Positions 10,274 through 18,859 are shown, counted from the stretch's first letter. The stretch is 57,769 nucleotides of DNA from Acidovorax sp. CCYZU-2555 (GCF_018413525.1 NZ_JAHCDD010000032.1:1-57769); one strand, 5' to 3'. Made by a program: numbers and translations. The notes: generated by a model from the letters alone, not told the origin.

Positions 10274-10450
10274 ATGCTGATCTTTCGCGCCCTCGTCGGT
10301 TTTCTGTTCGTCGCTGCCTTGCTGTGCTTTGCGTTCTACCTGGGCACGGGCCAGGCCGGCTACAAGCGCTGGGCCATGCTGATTCTCAAGTGGACGGTGA
10401 TTGCCGCATTGGCTTTCTTTGGCGTGCTGATCCTGGGCCGGATTGCCTGA
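10274..10450 (+). CDS. Small hydrophobic membrane protein of unknown function
   Basis: A 58-residue protein with two predicted membrane segments (about residues 4-22 and 33-55) separated by a short charged turn (GQAGYKRW). It starts 10 nt after lpxC, so it is probably co-transcribed. No signal for function is visible; I recall short proteins like this after lpxC in related Burkholderiales but cannot name a family. The ATG at 10274 was preferred because the frame upstream lies inside lpxC. Confidence 0.7.
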   Translation: MLIFRALVGFLFVAALLCFAFYLGTGQAGYKRWAMLILKWTVIAALAFFGVLILGRIA

Positions 10451-10630
10451 ATCCGGCCGTAAATGTTTCATCTGGGAACGTTTGAGCGCCTGCAAATGTG
10501 TCGATTCGCTGCCCGTGTGAATCAACGCAAGCATTGCGCAAAACTTGTGTAAAGCGCCGCCGTCCGACCTCACAAGCCCCTGTGGATGGGCCATCATGCA
10601 GTCATACCAACCACTTCACAAAGGGGTGAC

Positions 10631-11080
10631 ATGACACACAATAAATCGATCCAAGCCGGCATCTGGGCCACCGCCGCCGGCATTGCCTTGACGGTTTTTG
10701 CGCCACTGGCTTCGGCCCAACCCCATTCGCAGGAGCCGCAGCGCGGCGGCCCGCAGATGCACCACTCCGAGCCAGGCCGTGGCGGCGCGCAGATGCAGCG
10801 CCCCGCGCCGCAGGTCCAGCATCATCCCGCGGCCAAGCCCGGCAAGGGTCCGAACCACGCGCAGGCCAATGGACCGCATCGCGGCGCCGGCCCCGATCGC
10901 AACCTGCACCGCGGCGGCAAGCTGCCGCCGAGCTATCGCAGCAAGCACTATGTGGTCGACGACTGGCGCGGCCACGGCCTGCAGCGGCCGGGACGCGGTC
11001 AGCATTGGGTGCAGGTCGGCTCCGACTACCTGCTGGTCGCTGCGGCCACCGGTTTGATCGCGCAGATCATCCTGCATTGA
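10631..11080 (+). CDS. Secreted RcnB-like protein, copy 1
   Basis: 149 residues with an N-terminal signal peptide (hydrophobic residues about 9-27, cleavage after ASA). A Gln/His/Pro/Gly-rich low-complexity middle leads to a C-terminal domain with KLPPSYRSKHYVVDDWRGH, then HWVQVGSDYLLVAAATGLIAQIIL. This tail matches the RcnB/YohN family (periplasmic proteins, one of which modulates nickel/cobalt export in E. coli). A strong AAAGGGG ribosome site precedes the ATG. Function here is unproven: RcnB-like domains are widespread and most are uncharacterised. Tandem with a paralogue at 11119. Confidence 0.8.
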   Translation: MTHNKSIQAGIWATAAGIALTVFAPLASAQPHSQEPQRGGPQMHHSEPGRGGAQMQRPAPQVQHHPAAKPGKGPNHAQANGPHRGAGPDRNLHRGGKLPPSYRSKHYVVDDWRGHGLQRPGRGQHWVQVGSDYLLVAAATGLIAQIILH

Positions 11081-11118
11081 GCCACGCGCGCTATTCACGT
11101 TTTTGAAAGGGGATCATC

Positions 11119-11565
11119 ATGACCCGTTGGACCACTTCCGTCATGGCCACAGCCGTCGCCCTGACCATGGGCCTGAGCGCCACACTGGCCCAGGCACAGC
11201 CCGACAACCGCCGCGGCCCTCCCGGCCATTCGCAAGGCCATGGCAACGGCCATGGAAAGGGACACGGCCATGCCGGACCCGATCGCCATGACCGCCATGA
11301 TCGTTACGACCGCCGTGACGACCGCCGCCCCGGCCCGCCGCCGCATGCCTATGGCGGTCGCCATGGCGCCGGCCCGCAGCACAATTGGGTGCGCGGCTCG
11401 CGCATTCCACCGCAGTACCGCACGCGCCACTATGTCGTCAACGACTGGCGCGGCCACCGCCTGGCGCCGCCGCCGCGCGGCTACCACTGGGTGCAAAACG
11501 GTGGCGACTACCTGCTGGTGGCGATTGCCACGGGCGTGATCGCGCAGTTGATACTGAGCCATTGA
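11119..11565 (+). CDS. Secreted RcnB-like protein, copy 2
   Basis: 148 residues, signal peptide ending AQAQ at about residue 27, then a His/Arg/Asp/Gly-rich middle (HDRHDRYDRRDDRR) that could bind metal or stay disordered. The C-terminal RcnB domain reads RIPPQYRTRHYVVNDWRGH and HWVQNGGDYLLVAIATGVIAQLI. The last 50 residues are clearly paralogous to the gene 38 nt upstream, so a local duplication is likely. SD is AAAGGGG. A rho-independent terminator follows directly. Confidence 0.8.
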   Translation: MTRWTTSVMATAVALTMGLSATLAQAQPDNRRGPPGHSQGHGNGHGKGHGHAGPDRHDRHDRYDRRDDRRPGPPPHAYGGRHGAGPQHNWVRGSRIPPQYRTRHYVVNDWRGHRLAPPPRGYHWVQNGGDYLLVAIATGVIAQLILSH

Positions 11566-11586
11566 TCTTGCGCTGAACCGTGCGAG

Positions 11587-11621
11587 AAACCCGTCCTGCG
11601 CAAAGTGGGGCGGGTTTTTTT
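11587..11621 (+). terminator. Rho-independent terminator after RcnB-like pair
   Basis: AAACCCG...CGGGTTTTTTT: stem AACCCGTCC / GGGCGGGTT with a loop containing TGCGCAAAG, followed by seven T residues. It sits 21 nt after the second RcnB-like stop. Confidence 0.85.
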
Positions 11622-11630
11622 CTTGGGCTG

Positions 11631-11663
11631 CCGTTCATGGTTCGACAGGCTCACCACGAACGG
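11631..11663. repeat. REP-like palindromic repeat
   Basis: CCGTTCATGG and CCACGAACGG form a 10-bp imperfect inverted repeat around TTCGACAGGCTCA. The same arms recur at 22854-22900, and a degenerate copy is seen near 54088-54130. This core is a common intergenic repeat of Proteobacteria. It lies between convergent transcripts (RcnB pair and ruvC). Confidence 0.7.
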
Positions 11664-11708
11664 GGGTGTGGGCGCGGCGCGAATGGCCGAGCACGGCTGG
11701 GCAGGCCT

Positions 11709-12257
11709 TCAGTAGGAGCGCCCGCCCTTGTACATCGCATGCTGGCGGCGCTGCAGCGGAGCGACTTCGGCGATGCGCGCCATGGCGGCGCCCACATGGG
11801 CGTGGGTGATGGCAATGCCCAGCGCGTCGGCGGCGTCGGGGCCGGGCAGGCCGGGCAGCTGCAGCAGTCGTTGCACCATTGCCTGGATCTGTTCCTTGCC
11901 CGCGCGGCCATGGCCGGCGACGGCTTTCTTCATCTGCAAGGCCGTGTATTCGGCCACGGGCAGCAGGCTGGTGACCAGCGCCGCGAGCGCCGCGCCGCGC
12001 GCCTGGCCCAGCAGCAGCGTCGATTGCGGGTTGGTGTTGACGAACACGATTTCCACGGCCGAACTGTCTGGCTGATAGCGTTGCGCGACTTCGGTGATGC
12101 CGTCGAACAGCAGCTTGAGCCGGCCGGGCAGGTCGCCGCGGTCCAGCGCCGTGGTGCGTATGGTGCCGCTGGCCACATACGTCAGGCGGTGGCCGTCCAC
12201 GTCGACCACGCCAAAGCCCGTGGTCTGCAGGCCGGGGTCGATGCCAAGAATGCGCAT
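11709..12257 (-). CDS. ruvC: Holliday junction resolvase RuvC
   Basis: Dimeric endonuclease that cuts Holliday junctions during recombination repair with RuvAB. 182 residues. The RNase H-like fold is marked by [17 protein letters not shown] (first catalytic Asp at residue 7), the Glu in [15 protein letters not shown] and the C-terminal Asp pair in [23 protein letters not shown] before ATG. ruvA and ruvB are not in the window; ruvC is last in the minus-strand series after mtgA (18 nt gap), so it may be read in that operon. Confidence 0.97.
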   Translation of the reverse strand: MRILGIDPGLQTTGFGVVDVDGHRLTYVASGTIRTTALDRGDLPGRLKLLFDGITEVAQRYQPDSSAVEIVFVNTNPQSTLLLGQARGAALAALVTSLLPVAEYTALQMKKAVAGHGRAGKEQIQAMVQRLLQLPGLPGPDAADALGIAITHAHVGAAMARIAEVAPLQRRQHAMYKGGRSY

Positions 12258-12275
12258 TTATGCTCTTTTCCGCCG

Positions 12276-12995
12276 TCAGGGCAGTGCCGCATGGCCCATG
12301 CGACGCATGATGATGCGTGCGCGCTGGGCCAGGTAGGTGGATTTCGGTTGCAGCGCAAAGCGCTTGGGCTGTGGCAGCATCACCGCCAGGCGCGCGGCCT
12401 CGGCCGCGCTCAGGCGCGACGCGGGCTTGCCGAAATAATAGCCGGCAGCGGCCTCGGCGCCAAAAACGCCAGGACCCCATTCGACATGGTTCAGATAGAT
12501 CTCGAGAATGCGTTGCTTGGTCAGGAACAGCTCGAGCAGCTTGGCCAGCACCAGTTCCTGGCCCTTGCGCGCGAACTGGCGCTCGCCCGAAAGCAGCAGA
12601 TTCTTGGCCAGCTGCTGCGTGATGGTCGAGCCGCCATAGATTTTCGTCGGCGCCCGGCCCGCGGCCTGGGCGCGTTCCTCGGCGCGCTGGTTGCGCTCCC
12701 AGGCTTTCTCGATCGCATCCCATTCGACGCCGCTGTGGTCGACAAAGCCGTCGTCCTCGGACGCCACCACGGCGCGCTTGAGGTGGTCGGAGATCTGTGC
12801 GTAGTCGACCCACTGATGGCGCCAGCGCTGGATGTCGCCGCTGCGCAGCGCCTGCCAGGCTTCGGAGCGCTGTACCGTGGTCGATGCCGGGTCGAGCACG
12901 ACCATGGCCGCGATGCGCACGACGAAGAACAGCTCCAGCAGCAGTGCCGCACACAGCAGCAGGGCCAGCCAGCGCCAGACAGGCTGCATGCGCAT
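12276..12995 (-). CDS. mtgA: Monofunctional biosynthetic peptidoglycan transglycosylase MtgA
   Basis: GT51 enzyme that polymerises lipid II into glycan chains without a transpeptidase domain; inner membrane with the catalytic part periplasmic. 239 residues, normal length. Single N-terminal membrane anchor (about residues 8-34), catalytic ASEDDGFVDHSGVEWDAI (essential Glu), YGGSTITQQLAKNL, RKGQELVLAKLLE, KQRILEIYLNHVEWGPGVFG and the AARLAVMLPQPKRF end. Three nucleotides separate it from aroE upstream, so the two are co-transcribed. Confidence 0.95.
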   Translation of the reverse strand: MRMQPVWRWLALLLCAALLLELFFVVRIAAMVVLDPASTTVQRSEAWQALRSGDIQRWRHQWVDYAQISDHLKRAVVASEDDGFVDHSGVEWDAIEKAWERNQRAEERAQAAGRAPTKIYGGSTITQQLAKNLLLSGERQFARKGQELVLAKLLELFLTKQRILEIYLNHVEWGPGVFGAEAAAGYYFGKPASRLSAAEAARLAVMLPQPKRFALQPKSTYLAQRARIIMRRMGHAALP

Positions 12996-12998
12996 GGC

Positions 12999-13838
12999 TT
13001 ATGCCCCGAGGCTGGCGCGCAGCTCGGCCAGCACGGGCGCGCCGGCTGGGCGCACTCCGCGCCATAGAGCGAACGCCTGCGCCGCCTGTTCGACCAGCAT
13101 GCCCAGGCCGTCACGGCCGCGCGCGCCATGCTGCGCGGCCCAGTCGAGAAAGCCCTGGGCGGCCGGGCCGTACATCATGTCGTAGGCCAGGCAGCCCGGG
13201 CGCAGCACGCTTGCCGATACCGGCACGCCGGCGCCGCCGAGGCTGCTGGCCGAGGCGTTGATCACCAGATCGAAGTCCTGCGCGATCTCCAGGCCCTGGG
13301 CGCTGAGCTCCACGCCATGGCGCGCAGCCAGCGCCGCGTGGCGTTCGACCAGCGCCTGCGCCTTTTCCACGGTGCGGTTGACGATGACGATGCGCCGCGG
13401 CTGCTCGGCGAGCAAGGGGCCGAGCGCGCCGGCCGAAGCGCCGCCCGCGCCGATCAGCAGCACATCGCTGCCCGCGATCGGCTGGCCCGCATTGTCGCGG
13501 ATATCGGCGACCAGGCCCAGTCCGTCGGTGTTGTCGGCATGGATGCGGCCGCCTTCGAGCACCAGCGTATTGGCCGCGCCCGCGAGCTGCACGCGCTCGC
13601 TGCGGCTGTCGGCCAGCTCCGCGGCCTGCAGCTTGAACGGCACGGTGACATTGCAGCCGCGCCCGCCGGCCGCGGCAAAGGCCTGCACGGCCGCGGCAAA
13701 GCCGTCGAGCGCGACCAGCTCACGCGTGTAGTGCAGGGATTGCGCGGTCAGTTCGGCAAAGCGTGCATGGATCCAGGGCGAGCGGCTGTGCTCGACGGGA
13801 TTGCCCATGACGCAGTAGAGATCGACGGTGGATGGCAT
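12999..13838 (-). CDS. aroE: Shikimate dehydrogenase (NADP+)
   Basis: Reduces 3-dehydroshikimate to shikimate in aromatic amino acid synthesis; cytoplasmic. 279 residues. Substrate motif NPVEHSRSPWIHARF, catalytic Lys in NVTVPFKLQA, NTDGLGLVADI, and the nucleotide loop LIGAGGASAGALGPL with NRTVEKAQ. GAGGAS rather than GAGGAA is a small variation. The operon with a TonB-like gene, an exoribonuclease and mtgA shows no functional logic but recurs, as far as I recall, in related genomes. Confidence 0.96.
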   Translation of the reverse strand: MPSTVDLYCVMGNPVEHSRSPWIHARFAELTAQSLHYTRELVALDGFAAAVQAFAAAGGRGCNVTVPFKLQAAELADSRSERVQLAGAANTLVLEGGRIHADNTDGLGLVADIRDNAGQPIAGSDVLLIGAGGASAGALGPLLAEQPRRIVIVNRTVEKAQALVERHAALAARHGVELSAQGLEIAQDFDLVINASASSLGGAGVPVSASVLRPGCLAYDMMYGPAAQGFLDWAAQHGARGRDGLGMLVEQAAQAFALWRGVRPAGAPVLAELRASLGA

Positions 13839-13919
13839 GGCAGTGTGAAAAAACAGGGGTGGACATCGACGCGGGACGTGACAGCGCCCTTCGGGAGGCT
13901 TGTGGCGAACGGCAGGCCG

Positions 13920-14780
13920 TCAGCGCACGCTGGTCTCCAGCGTCTGCTCGCGCGTGAACTTGAAGCGCGACACCACGGCGATCTGGTCGGCCTTGGCGCG
14001 CATGGCGGAGCCGAACTGGCCGAACGGTCCGGCGGCGCGCGCAATCGCCGCGGCGCGGCTGTCGAGCAGCGGATTGCCCGAACTTTGCACGATCTCGGTG
14101 TCCAGCACCTGGCCGTCGTGGTTGACGGTGACGATCATGGTCAGCTCGCCGTAGAGCTTCTTGCCGGACTGCTCGGGAAAGTTCTCCGTGCCCTTGTCTT
14201 CGACCTTGCGGCGCAGCGCGTCGTAATAGACCGCATACACCTCTTCGCGCGTCGCCGGGCTGATGTAGCGTTTCTTGGGCCGCGCATTCTCTTCGTTGAT
14301 GCGCTTTTCGATTTCGGCGAGCAGCTTGACGAGCTGCTGGCGCTTTTGCTGCTCGCTGAGCTGCTGCGGGTTGGGAGCGGTCTCGCGCGGATCGAGCGGG
14401 GCCATGGTGGCCACGCGCTGGCGCAGCTGGGTCAGCAAAATGGCCTGCTGCTCCTGCATCGCGTCGAGCTTGCGCTGCGCTTCCTCGAAATCTTCGCCCA
14501 CGGCCGTGAGCGCCGAGTAGGGCAGCGGGCTGGTCGCCCGGCCCTGGGCGGCTTCGCCGCCGCCGGCCAACGAAGCCTGGGCAATGGCCTGGGCCTTCTC
14601 GGGGCGTTCCTGGGATTTGGCGTTCACCAGAATGACTTCGAGCGGGGTGTCCTGGAACACGCGCTCGAAGGCCTGGGGATGAACGAAGCGAACCGAAAGC
14701 ACGGCCGCGTGCAGCGCCAGCGAGATACCGAGCGCGAGCTGCAGGGTGGTCAAGGAGCGGAGCGCGGCGCGAACTTTCAC
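13920..14780 (-). CDS. TonB-like energy transducer / TonB C-terminal-domain protein
   Basis: 286 residues. One N-terminal membrane segment (about residues 14-32, ALGISLALHAAVLSV), a long Ala/Gln/Glu-rich helical middle (about residues 85-160, EEAQRKLDAMQEQQAIL and following heptads) instead of the usual Pro-rich spacer, and a C-terminal TonB-like domain (YGELTMIVTVNHDGQVLDTE, SGNPLLDSRAAAIAR). No ExbB/ExbD genes are nearby, so it may act with unlinked ones or serve an envelope role other than TonB-dependent uptake. The start overlaps the preceding nuclease stop by 4 nt. Confidence 0.82.
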   Translation of the reverse strand: MKVRAALRSLTTLQLALGISLALHAAVLSVRFVHPQAFERVFQDTPLEVILVNAKSQERPEKAQAIAQASLAGGGEAAQGRATSPLPYSALTAVGEDFEEAQRKLDAMQEQQAILLTQLRQRVATMAPLDPRETAPNPQQLSEQQKRQQLVKLLAEIEKRINEENARPKKRYISPATREEVYAVYYDALRRKVEDKGTENFPEQSGKKLYGELTMIVTVNHDGQVLDTEIVQSSGNPLLDSRAAAIARAAGPFGQFGSAMRAKADQIAVVSRFKFTREQTLETSVR

Positions 14781-16852
14781 GGTGCGGGAGGCGTCACGCT
14801 GTCGGTTTCGTTCATGTCGACCGCGATGGCGATGGGCCCGGCGACTGCGTCGTCTTCACCTTCGTCTTCGGCGGCCTCTTCGCCCGCACCCGTGGCCTGG
14901 GCCTCGGGGCTGTCGAGGCGCTCGATCAGCGTGCCGTTGACGTCGAGCGTGATCTCGTCGATCTCGCCCAGGCGCACCTTGAGGCGCGCGCCGCGCGGCA
15001 GGCCCTGGGCGCCGAGCACCGGAAGCACCAGCGGCAGGTCGTCGGCACGCACCAGGAAGCTGCCCCCCGGGCCTTCCTTGATGACGCTGGCCTCGATTTC
15101 GGTGATGCCGTTCTGCTCGAGGTACTTGAGCGTCCAGAAGCGTTCCATGCCGGCCTGGTAGCCGTTGTAGGCGCTGTAGGCGGTGTCGAAGCTGCTGATG
15201 ATCGCGAACAGATCGGCGTCCTTGGGCTTGAACGGTGCGACCAGGGCCGCGGTCTTGCCGTTGCGCACGCAGGCGATGATCTGCCACTGGTTGACCAGAT
15301 CGACATAGCGGCGCAGCGGCGAAGTCGCCCAGGCGTAGCTCTTGACGCCGATGCCGGCGTGCGGCAAGGCCTTGGTGCCCATGCGCACCTTGACGCCGGG
15401 CGCCAGGCTGGCCTGGCTGCGGTAGATGCCGGGTACGCCGTGCTCGGCCAGCAGATTGCCCCAGGTGCTGTTGGCGACGATCGCGGCTTCGGCGACGATC
15501 AGGTCGAGCGGCGCGCCGCGCTTGCGCGTGGTGATCTGCACGGTTTCGTTGCCCACGGGCTCGCCGCCGGCATTGCCCGTGAGGCGGAAGTTGTAGTCGG
15601 GGCGATTGAAGTTCTCGGGCTTGCCGCGCACGACTTCACGCTGCGCCTTGAGGTGCTTGGCCAGGCGGTGCAGGAACGTGAACTCGCTGCGCTTTTCCTG
15701 CAGCGCGGCGGGCGTGCCTTCGATTTCGATCGACGGGTCGTTGAGCCATTCCTCGGTCACGATGTGATCGAGCTGGTCGTGGCGGAAATTGGTCTGCACC
15801 GGCACGCGCTCCAGGCGCGTTTCGTTGCTGATGAACTCGAGCGTCTCTTCATTGATCTGTACGTACAGCGAGACCGCGGGGTTGGCCCGGCCTTCGTCGA
15901 GCGTGTAGACCTGCACCACTTCGTCGGGCAGCATGGTGATCTTGTAGCCGGGCATGTAGACCGTCGACAGACGGTTGCGGCCCAGCTGGTCGAGCGGCGT
16001 GCCGGGCACGATGGCCAGGCCCGGCGCGGCGATGTGCACGCCCAGCGTCACGACTCCCGTGCCCAGGCCCTGCACCGACAGCGCATCGTCGATTTCTGTC
16101 GTTTGCGAATCGTCGATCGAGTAGGCCTGCACATTGGCCAGCGGCAGCTCCTGCGGCGGCTGGGGTGCGGCCAGCGCGGGAAAGCCCGTGCCCTTGGGGA
16201 AGTTGTCGAACAGGAACCGCTTCCAGTGGAACTCGTAGGCCGAGTCGATCGCGCCCGCGCGCTGCAGCAGATCGAGCGGCGCGAGGTGCGTGGCGCGGCT
16301 GGCTTCGACCACGGCCTTGTATTCGGGGGCATTCTTGTCGGGGCGGAACAGGATCTTGTAGAGCTGCTCGCGCACCGGCGCCGGGCATTCGCCCTGGCCC
16401 AGCTGCGCCGCCCATTCGTCGATCTGCGCCAGCACCTGCTTTTTCTTCTCGATGGCGGCCAGTGCCTGCTGCAGGATTTCGGCCGAAGCCTTGCGAAAAC
16501 GCCCCTTGCCCGCGCGGCGGAAGTAATGCGGCGCGTCGAACAGCGCGAGCAGCGTGCCCGCCTGCTGGGCCAGCGTGGCGTTTTCCGAGAAATAGTCGCG
16601 TGCGAGGTCGGCGAAGCCGAATTCGTCTTCGGGAGCGAATTCCCAGGCCAGGTCCAGCTCCATGCCGTCGGCCTGGGCTTGCGCCTGGGCCATCAGTTCG
16701 GCCGGCGACGGCTTGTCGAACTTGATCAGGATATGGGCGGCCTTGACCTTGACCCGCTTGCCAGTATCGAGCTCGATCTGGGCGGAAGTGTCGGTTTCGG
16801 ACAGGATGCGACCGGCGAGGAATTTGCCGGCTTCTTCAAACAATGCGTGCAT
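14777..16852 (-). CDS. RNase II/RNase R-family (RNB domain) ribonuclease
   Basis: 3'-5' exoribonuclease family acting on RNA in the cytoplasm. 691 residues, between RNase II (about 644) and RNase R (about 813). The RNB domain begins near residue 250 with AYSIDDSQTTEIDDAL; compared with E. coli RNase II (Asp201/207/209/210) the second acidic position is Glu, the others are Asp. YMPGYKITMLPDEV, the VANSTWGNLLAEHGVPGIYR block and ATSPLRRYVDLVNQWQ are intact. The C-terminus has an acidic tail (EEAAEDEGEDD). Predicted start: ATG with a -10-like GACAAT 7 nt upstream and no Shine-Dalgarno. Confidence 0.9.
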   Translation of the reverse strand: MHALFEEAGKFLAGRILSETDTSAQIELDTGKRVKVKAAHILIKFDKPSPAELMAQAQAQADGMELDLAWEFAPEDEFGFADLARDYFSENATLAQQAGTLLALFDAPHYFRRAGKGRFRKASAEILQQALAAIEKKKQVLAQIDEWAAQLGQGECPAPVREQLYKILFRPDKNAPEYKAVVEASRATHLAPLDLLQRAGAIDSAYEFHWKRFLFDNFPKGTGFPALAAPQPPQELPLANVQAYSIDDSQTTEIDDALSVQGLGTGVVTLGVHIAAPGLAIVPGTPLDQLGRNRLSTVYMPGYKITMLPDEVVQVYTLDEGRANPAVSLYVQINEETLEFISNETRLERVPVQTNFRHDQLDHIVTEEWLNDPSIEIEGTPAALQEKRSEFTFLHRLAKHLKAQREVVRGKPENFNRPDYNFRLTGNAGGEPVGNETVQITTRKRGAPLDLIVAEAAIVANSTWGNLLAEHGVPGIYRSQASLAPGVKVRMGTKALPHAGIGVKSYAWATSPLRRYVDLVNQWQIIACVRNGKTAALVAPFKPKDADLFAIISSFDTAYSAYNGYQAGMERFWTLKYLEQNGITEIEASVIKEGPGGSFLVRADDLPLVLPVLGAQGLPRGARLKVRLGEIDEITLDVNGTLIERLDSPEAQATGAGEEAAEDEGEDDAVAGPIAIAVDMNETDSVTPPAP

Positions 16853-16859
16853 GGTTGCA

Positions 16860-16865
16860 ATTGTC
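16860..16865 (-). promoter_or_regulatory. -10-like hexamer for the RNB nuclease (possible leaderless start)
   Basis: GACAAT on the minus strand, 7 nt from the ATG, with no ribosome site between. Part of a recurrent pattern in this window (see finding). No clear -35. Confidence 0.3.
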
Positions 16866-16924
16866 CCATGAGGTCCGGGGTGGTTGCAGGGCTTTTCCTT
16901 GCGCTGTTGCGGGCCGCCTGGGCC

Positions 16925-17509
16925 TCAGGCCAGCGCCAGAAAGCGGCTGATGCGGGGAATATGGGTGGCGAAGTCGCTGAGCGCATGCTCGCCGCCCTCC
17001 TGCAGCGCGATCTGCGCCTGCGGGTAGCGCGCGACCATTTCGCGCCAGTCGAGCACTTCGTCGCCCTTGGCGATGAACGCCAGCTCGGGCCCGGCCGCGG
17101 GCAGGGCGCGCGTGTCGAGCGCCTGCAGCTCGGCGATGTACTCGGGCCGGAAGAAGAACTGCACGTCGGCATCGTGCCAGGCAGTCTGCGCGCCGATATG
17201 CTTTTCGAGGTCGCGCGCCGGAAACACCGCGGGGTTGAGCAATACGCTGGCGCAGCCACGCTGCTGCGCGAACCAGCTCGCGTAGAAGCCGCCCAGCGAC
17301 GAGCCCATCACGGCCGTAGCCGCGCGCGGCCAGTCGGCCGTGCCTTCCAGCAGCAGCTGCGCGGCTGCGCGTGGCGACGGCGGCAGCTGCGGGCACCACC
17401 AGTGCACGCCCGGGTGGTGGGCCGCGACATGCGCGGCCATCTGCTGCGCCTTGAGCGATTGGGGCGAAGAGCGAAAACCGTGCAGATAGAGCAGATGGGT
17501 CGTGGTCAT
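16925..17509 (-). CDS. yqiA: YqiA/YcfP-family alpha/beta-fold esterase
   Basis: 194 residues, a small cytoplasmic hydrolase. N-terminal LLYLHGFRSSPQSLKAQ (oxyanion/HGF motif), nucleophile elbow GSSLGGFYASWFA (Ser near residue 70), VLLNPAVFPARDL, and the acid/His region FIAKGDEVLDW and GGEHALSDF. This matches E. coli YqiA, an esterase acting on acyl-CoA or short ester substrates in vitro; the physiological substrate is unknown. It lies 72 nt upstream of the nuclease, probably the first gene of this minus-strand series, and is divergent from rodA. Confidence 0.88.
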   Translation of the reverse strand: MTTTHLLYLHGFRSSPQSLKAQQMAAHVAAHHPGVHWWCPQLPPSPRAAAQLLLEGTADWPRAATAVMGSSLGGFYASWFAQQRGCASVLLNPAVFPARDLEKHIGAQTAWHDADVQFFFRPEYIAELQALDTRALPAAGPELAFIAKGDEVLDWREMVARYPQAQIALQEGGEHALSDFATHIPRISRFLALA

Positions 17510-17593
17510 GGGATCAGGGGATCAGCAGCAGTGCGACACACGCCATTGTGTCGCCTGCTGGCCCGCGGCAAACGCTGGATTTGCCGGGCAACG

Positions 17594-17599
17594 GATAAT
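17594..17599 (+). promoter_or_regulatory. -10-like hexamer before rodA
   Basis: GATAAT ends 9 nt before the rodA ATG, and no Shine-Dalgarno is seen in the gap (CGCGGCCAT). It would give a leader of about 3 nt. No clear -35 box. Confidence 0.35.
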
Positions 17600-17608
17600 C
17601 GCGGCCAT

Positions 17609-18811
17609 ATGTCCGCAGCAGAATTCGACAAGCCTTCGCTTCTTCAACGCATCATGCCGCTGTTTCGCGGTTTTGACGGCCCCCTCGTGCTGCTGGTGCT
17701 GCTGTTGGTGAGCATCGGGCTGACCGCCATGTATTCCTCGGGCTATGACCACGGCTCGCGCTTCATCGACCATGGTCGCAACATGCTGATTGCCGCGGCG
17801 CTGCTGTTCGTCGTCGCCCAGGTGCCGCCGCAGCACATCATGAAAGTCGCCGTGCCGCTATATCTGCTGGGCGTGGCGCTGCTGATCGCGGTCGCGGTGT
17901 TCGGCATCACCAAGAAAGGCGCGCAGCGCTGGGTCAACGTGGGCGTGGTGATACAGCCCAGCGAGCTGCTCAAGATCGCGACGCCGCTGATGCTGGCCTG
18001 GTGGTTCCAGCGGCGCGAAGGGCAGATACGGCGCACCGACTTCGTGCTGGCGCTGGTGCTGTTGATGGTGCCCGTGGGTCTCATCATGAAACAGCCCGAC
18101 CTGGGCACTTCGCTGTTGGTCATGGCTGCGGGCCTGTCGGTGATCTTCTTTGCGGGCCTGCCGTGGAAGCTGGTGCTGCCGCCGGTGGTGCTCGGGGCGA
18201 TAGGCATCGTGCTGATCGTCTGGTTCGAGCCCCAGCTGTGCGCCGAAGGCGTGCGCTGGCCGGTGCTGCATGAATACCAGCAGACGCGCATCTGCACGCT
18301 GCTGGACCCCACGCGCGATCCGCTGGGCAAGGGCTTTCACATTCTCCAGGGCATGATTGCCATCGGCTCGGGCGGCGTCTGGGGCAAGGGCTTCATGGCC
18401 GGCACGCAGACCCATCTCGAGTTCATTCCCGAACGCACCACCGATTTCATTTTCGCGGCGTTCTCCGAAGAGTTCGGCCTGGTCGGCAATCTGCTGCTGA
18501 TCACCGCCTTCTTGCTGCTGGTGTGGCGCGGCCTGGTGATCGCCACGCGCGCCCAGCAGCTGTTCGCGCGGCTGATGGCGTCGGCGGTGGCGATGATTTT
18601 CTTCACCTATGCGTTCGTCAACATGGGCATGGTCAGCGGCATCCTGCCCGTGGTGGGCGTGCCCTTGCCGTTCGTCAGCTATGGCGGCACGGCCATGGTC
18701 ACGCTGGGGCTGGCGCTGGGCGTGCTGATGTCGGTCGCGCGCTCGCAGCGCCAGTTGCCGCAGGACGCGACGCTGGGCCGGGGCGCGCTGGCCAATGCGC
18801 GCCTGGGCTGA
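17609..18811 (+). CDS. rodA: Rod-shape-determining SEDS glycosyltransferase RodA (MrdB)
   Basis: Polytopic inner-membrane lipid II polymerase of the elongasome, partner of PBP2. 400 residues with about ten membrane segments. SEDS motifs include GAQRWVNVGVVIQPSELLKI, KQPDLGTSLLVMAAG, HLEFIPERTTDFIFAAFSEE, FGLVGN and the C-terminal VNMGMVSGILPVVGVPLPF, SYGGTAM. LPVVGVPLPF is the RodA version of the Fts[10 protein letters not shown] motif. mreBCD and mrdA are not in the window; they may lie elsewhere. Confidence 0.95.
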   Translation: MSAAEFDKPSLLQRIMPLFRGFDGPLVLLVLLLVSIGLTAMYSSGYDHGSRFIDHGRNMLIAAALLFVVAQVPPQHIMKVAVPLYLLGVALLIAVAVFGITKKGAQRWVNVGVVIQPSELLKIATPLMLAWWFQRREGQIRRTDFVLALVLLMVPVGLIMKQPDLGTSLLVMAAGLSVIFFAGLPWKLVLPPVVLGAIGIVLIVWFEPQLCAEGVRWPVLHEYQQTRICTLLDPTRDPLGKGFHILQGMIAIGSGGVWGKGFMAGTQTHLEFIPERTTDFIFAAFSEEFGLVGNLLLITAFLLLVWRGLVIATRAQQLFARLMASAVAMIFFTYAFVNMGMVSGILPVVGVPLPFVSYGGTAMVTLGLALGVLMSVARSQRQLPQDATLGRGALANARLG

Positions 18812-18859
18812 AGTCGGGCGAATTTCCGCCAGTGCAGGGAGAGGGCATGGGGTGGTGCC

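Noticed and set aside
10471..10505. GGAAC...GTC pattern as an ECF sigma-factor promoter before the RcnB pair
   Set aside because: The spacing between the two motifs is about 20 nt, not the usual 16-17, and nothing else supports it.
15359..17608. Long in-frame upstream extension of rodA
   Set aside because: It runs antisense through the RNB nuclease and the YqiA-like gene. RodA family length and N-terminus match the ATG at 17609.
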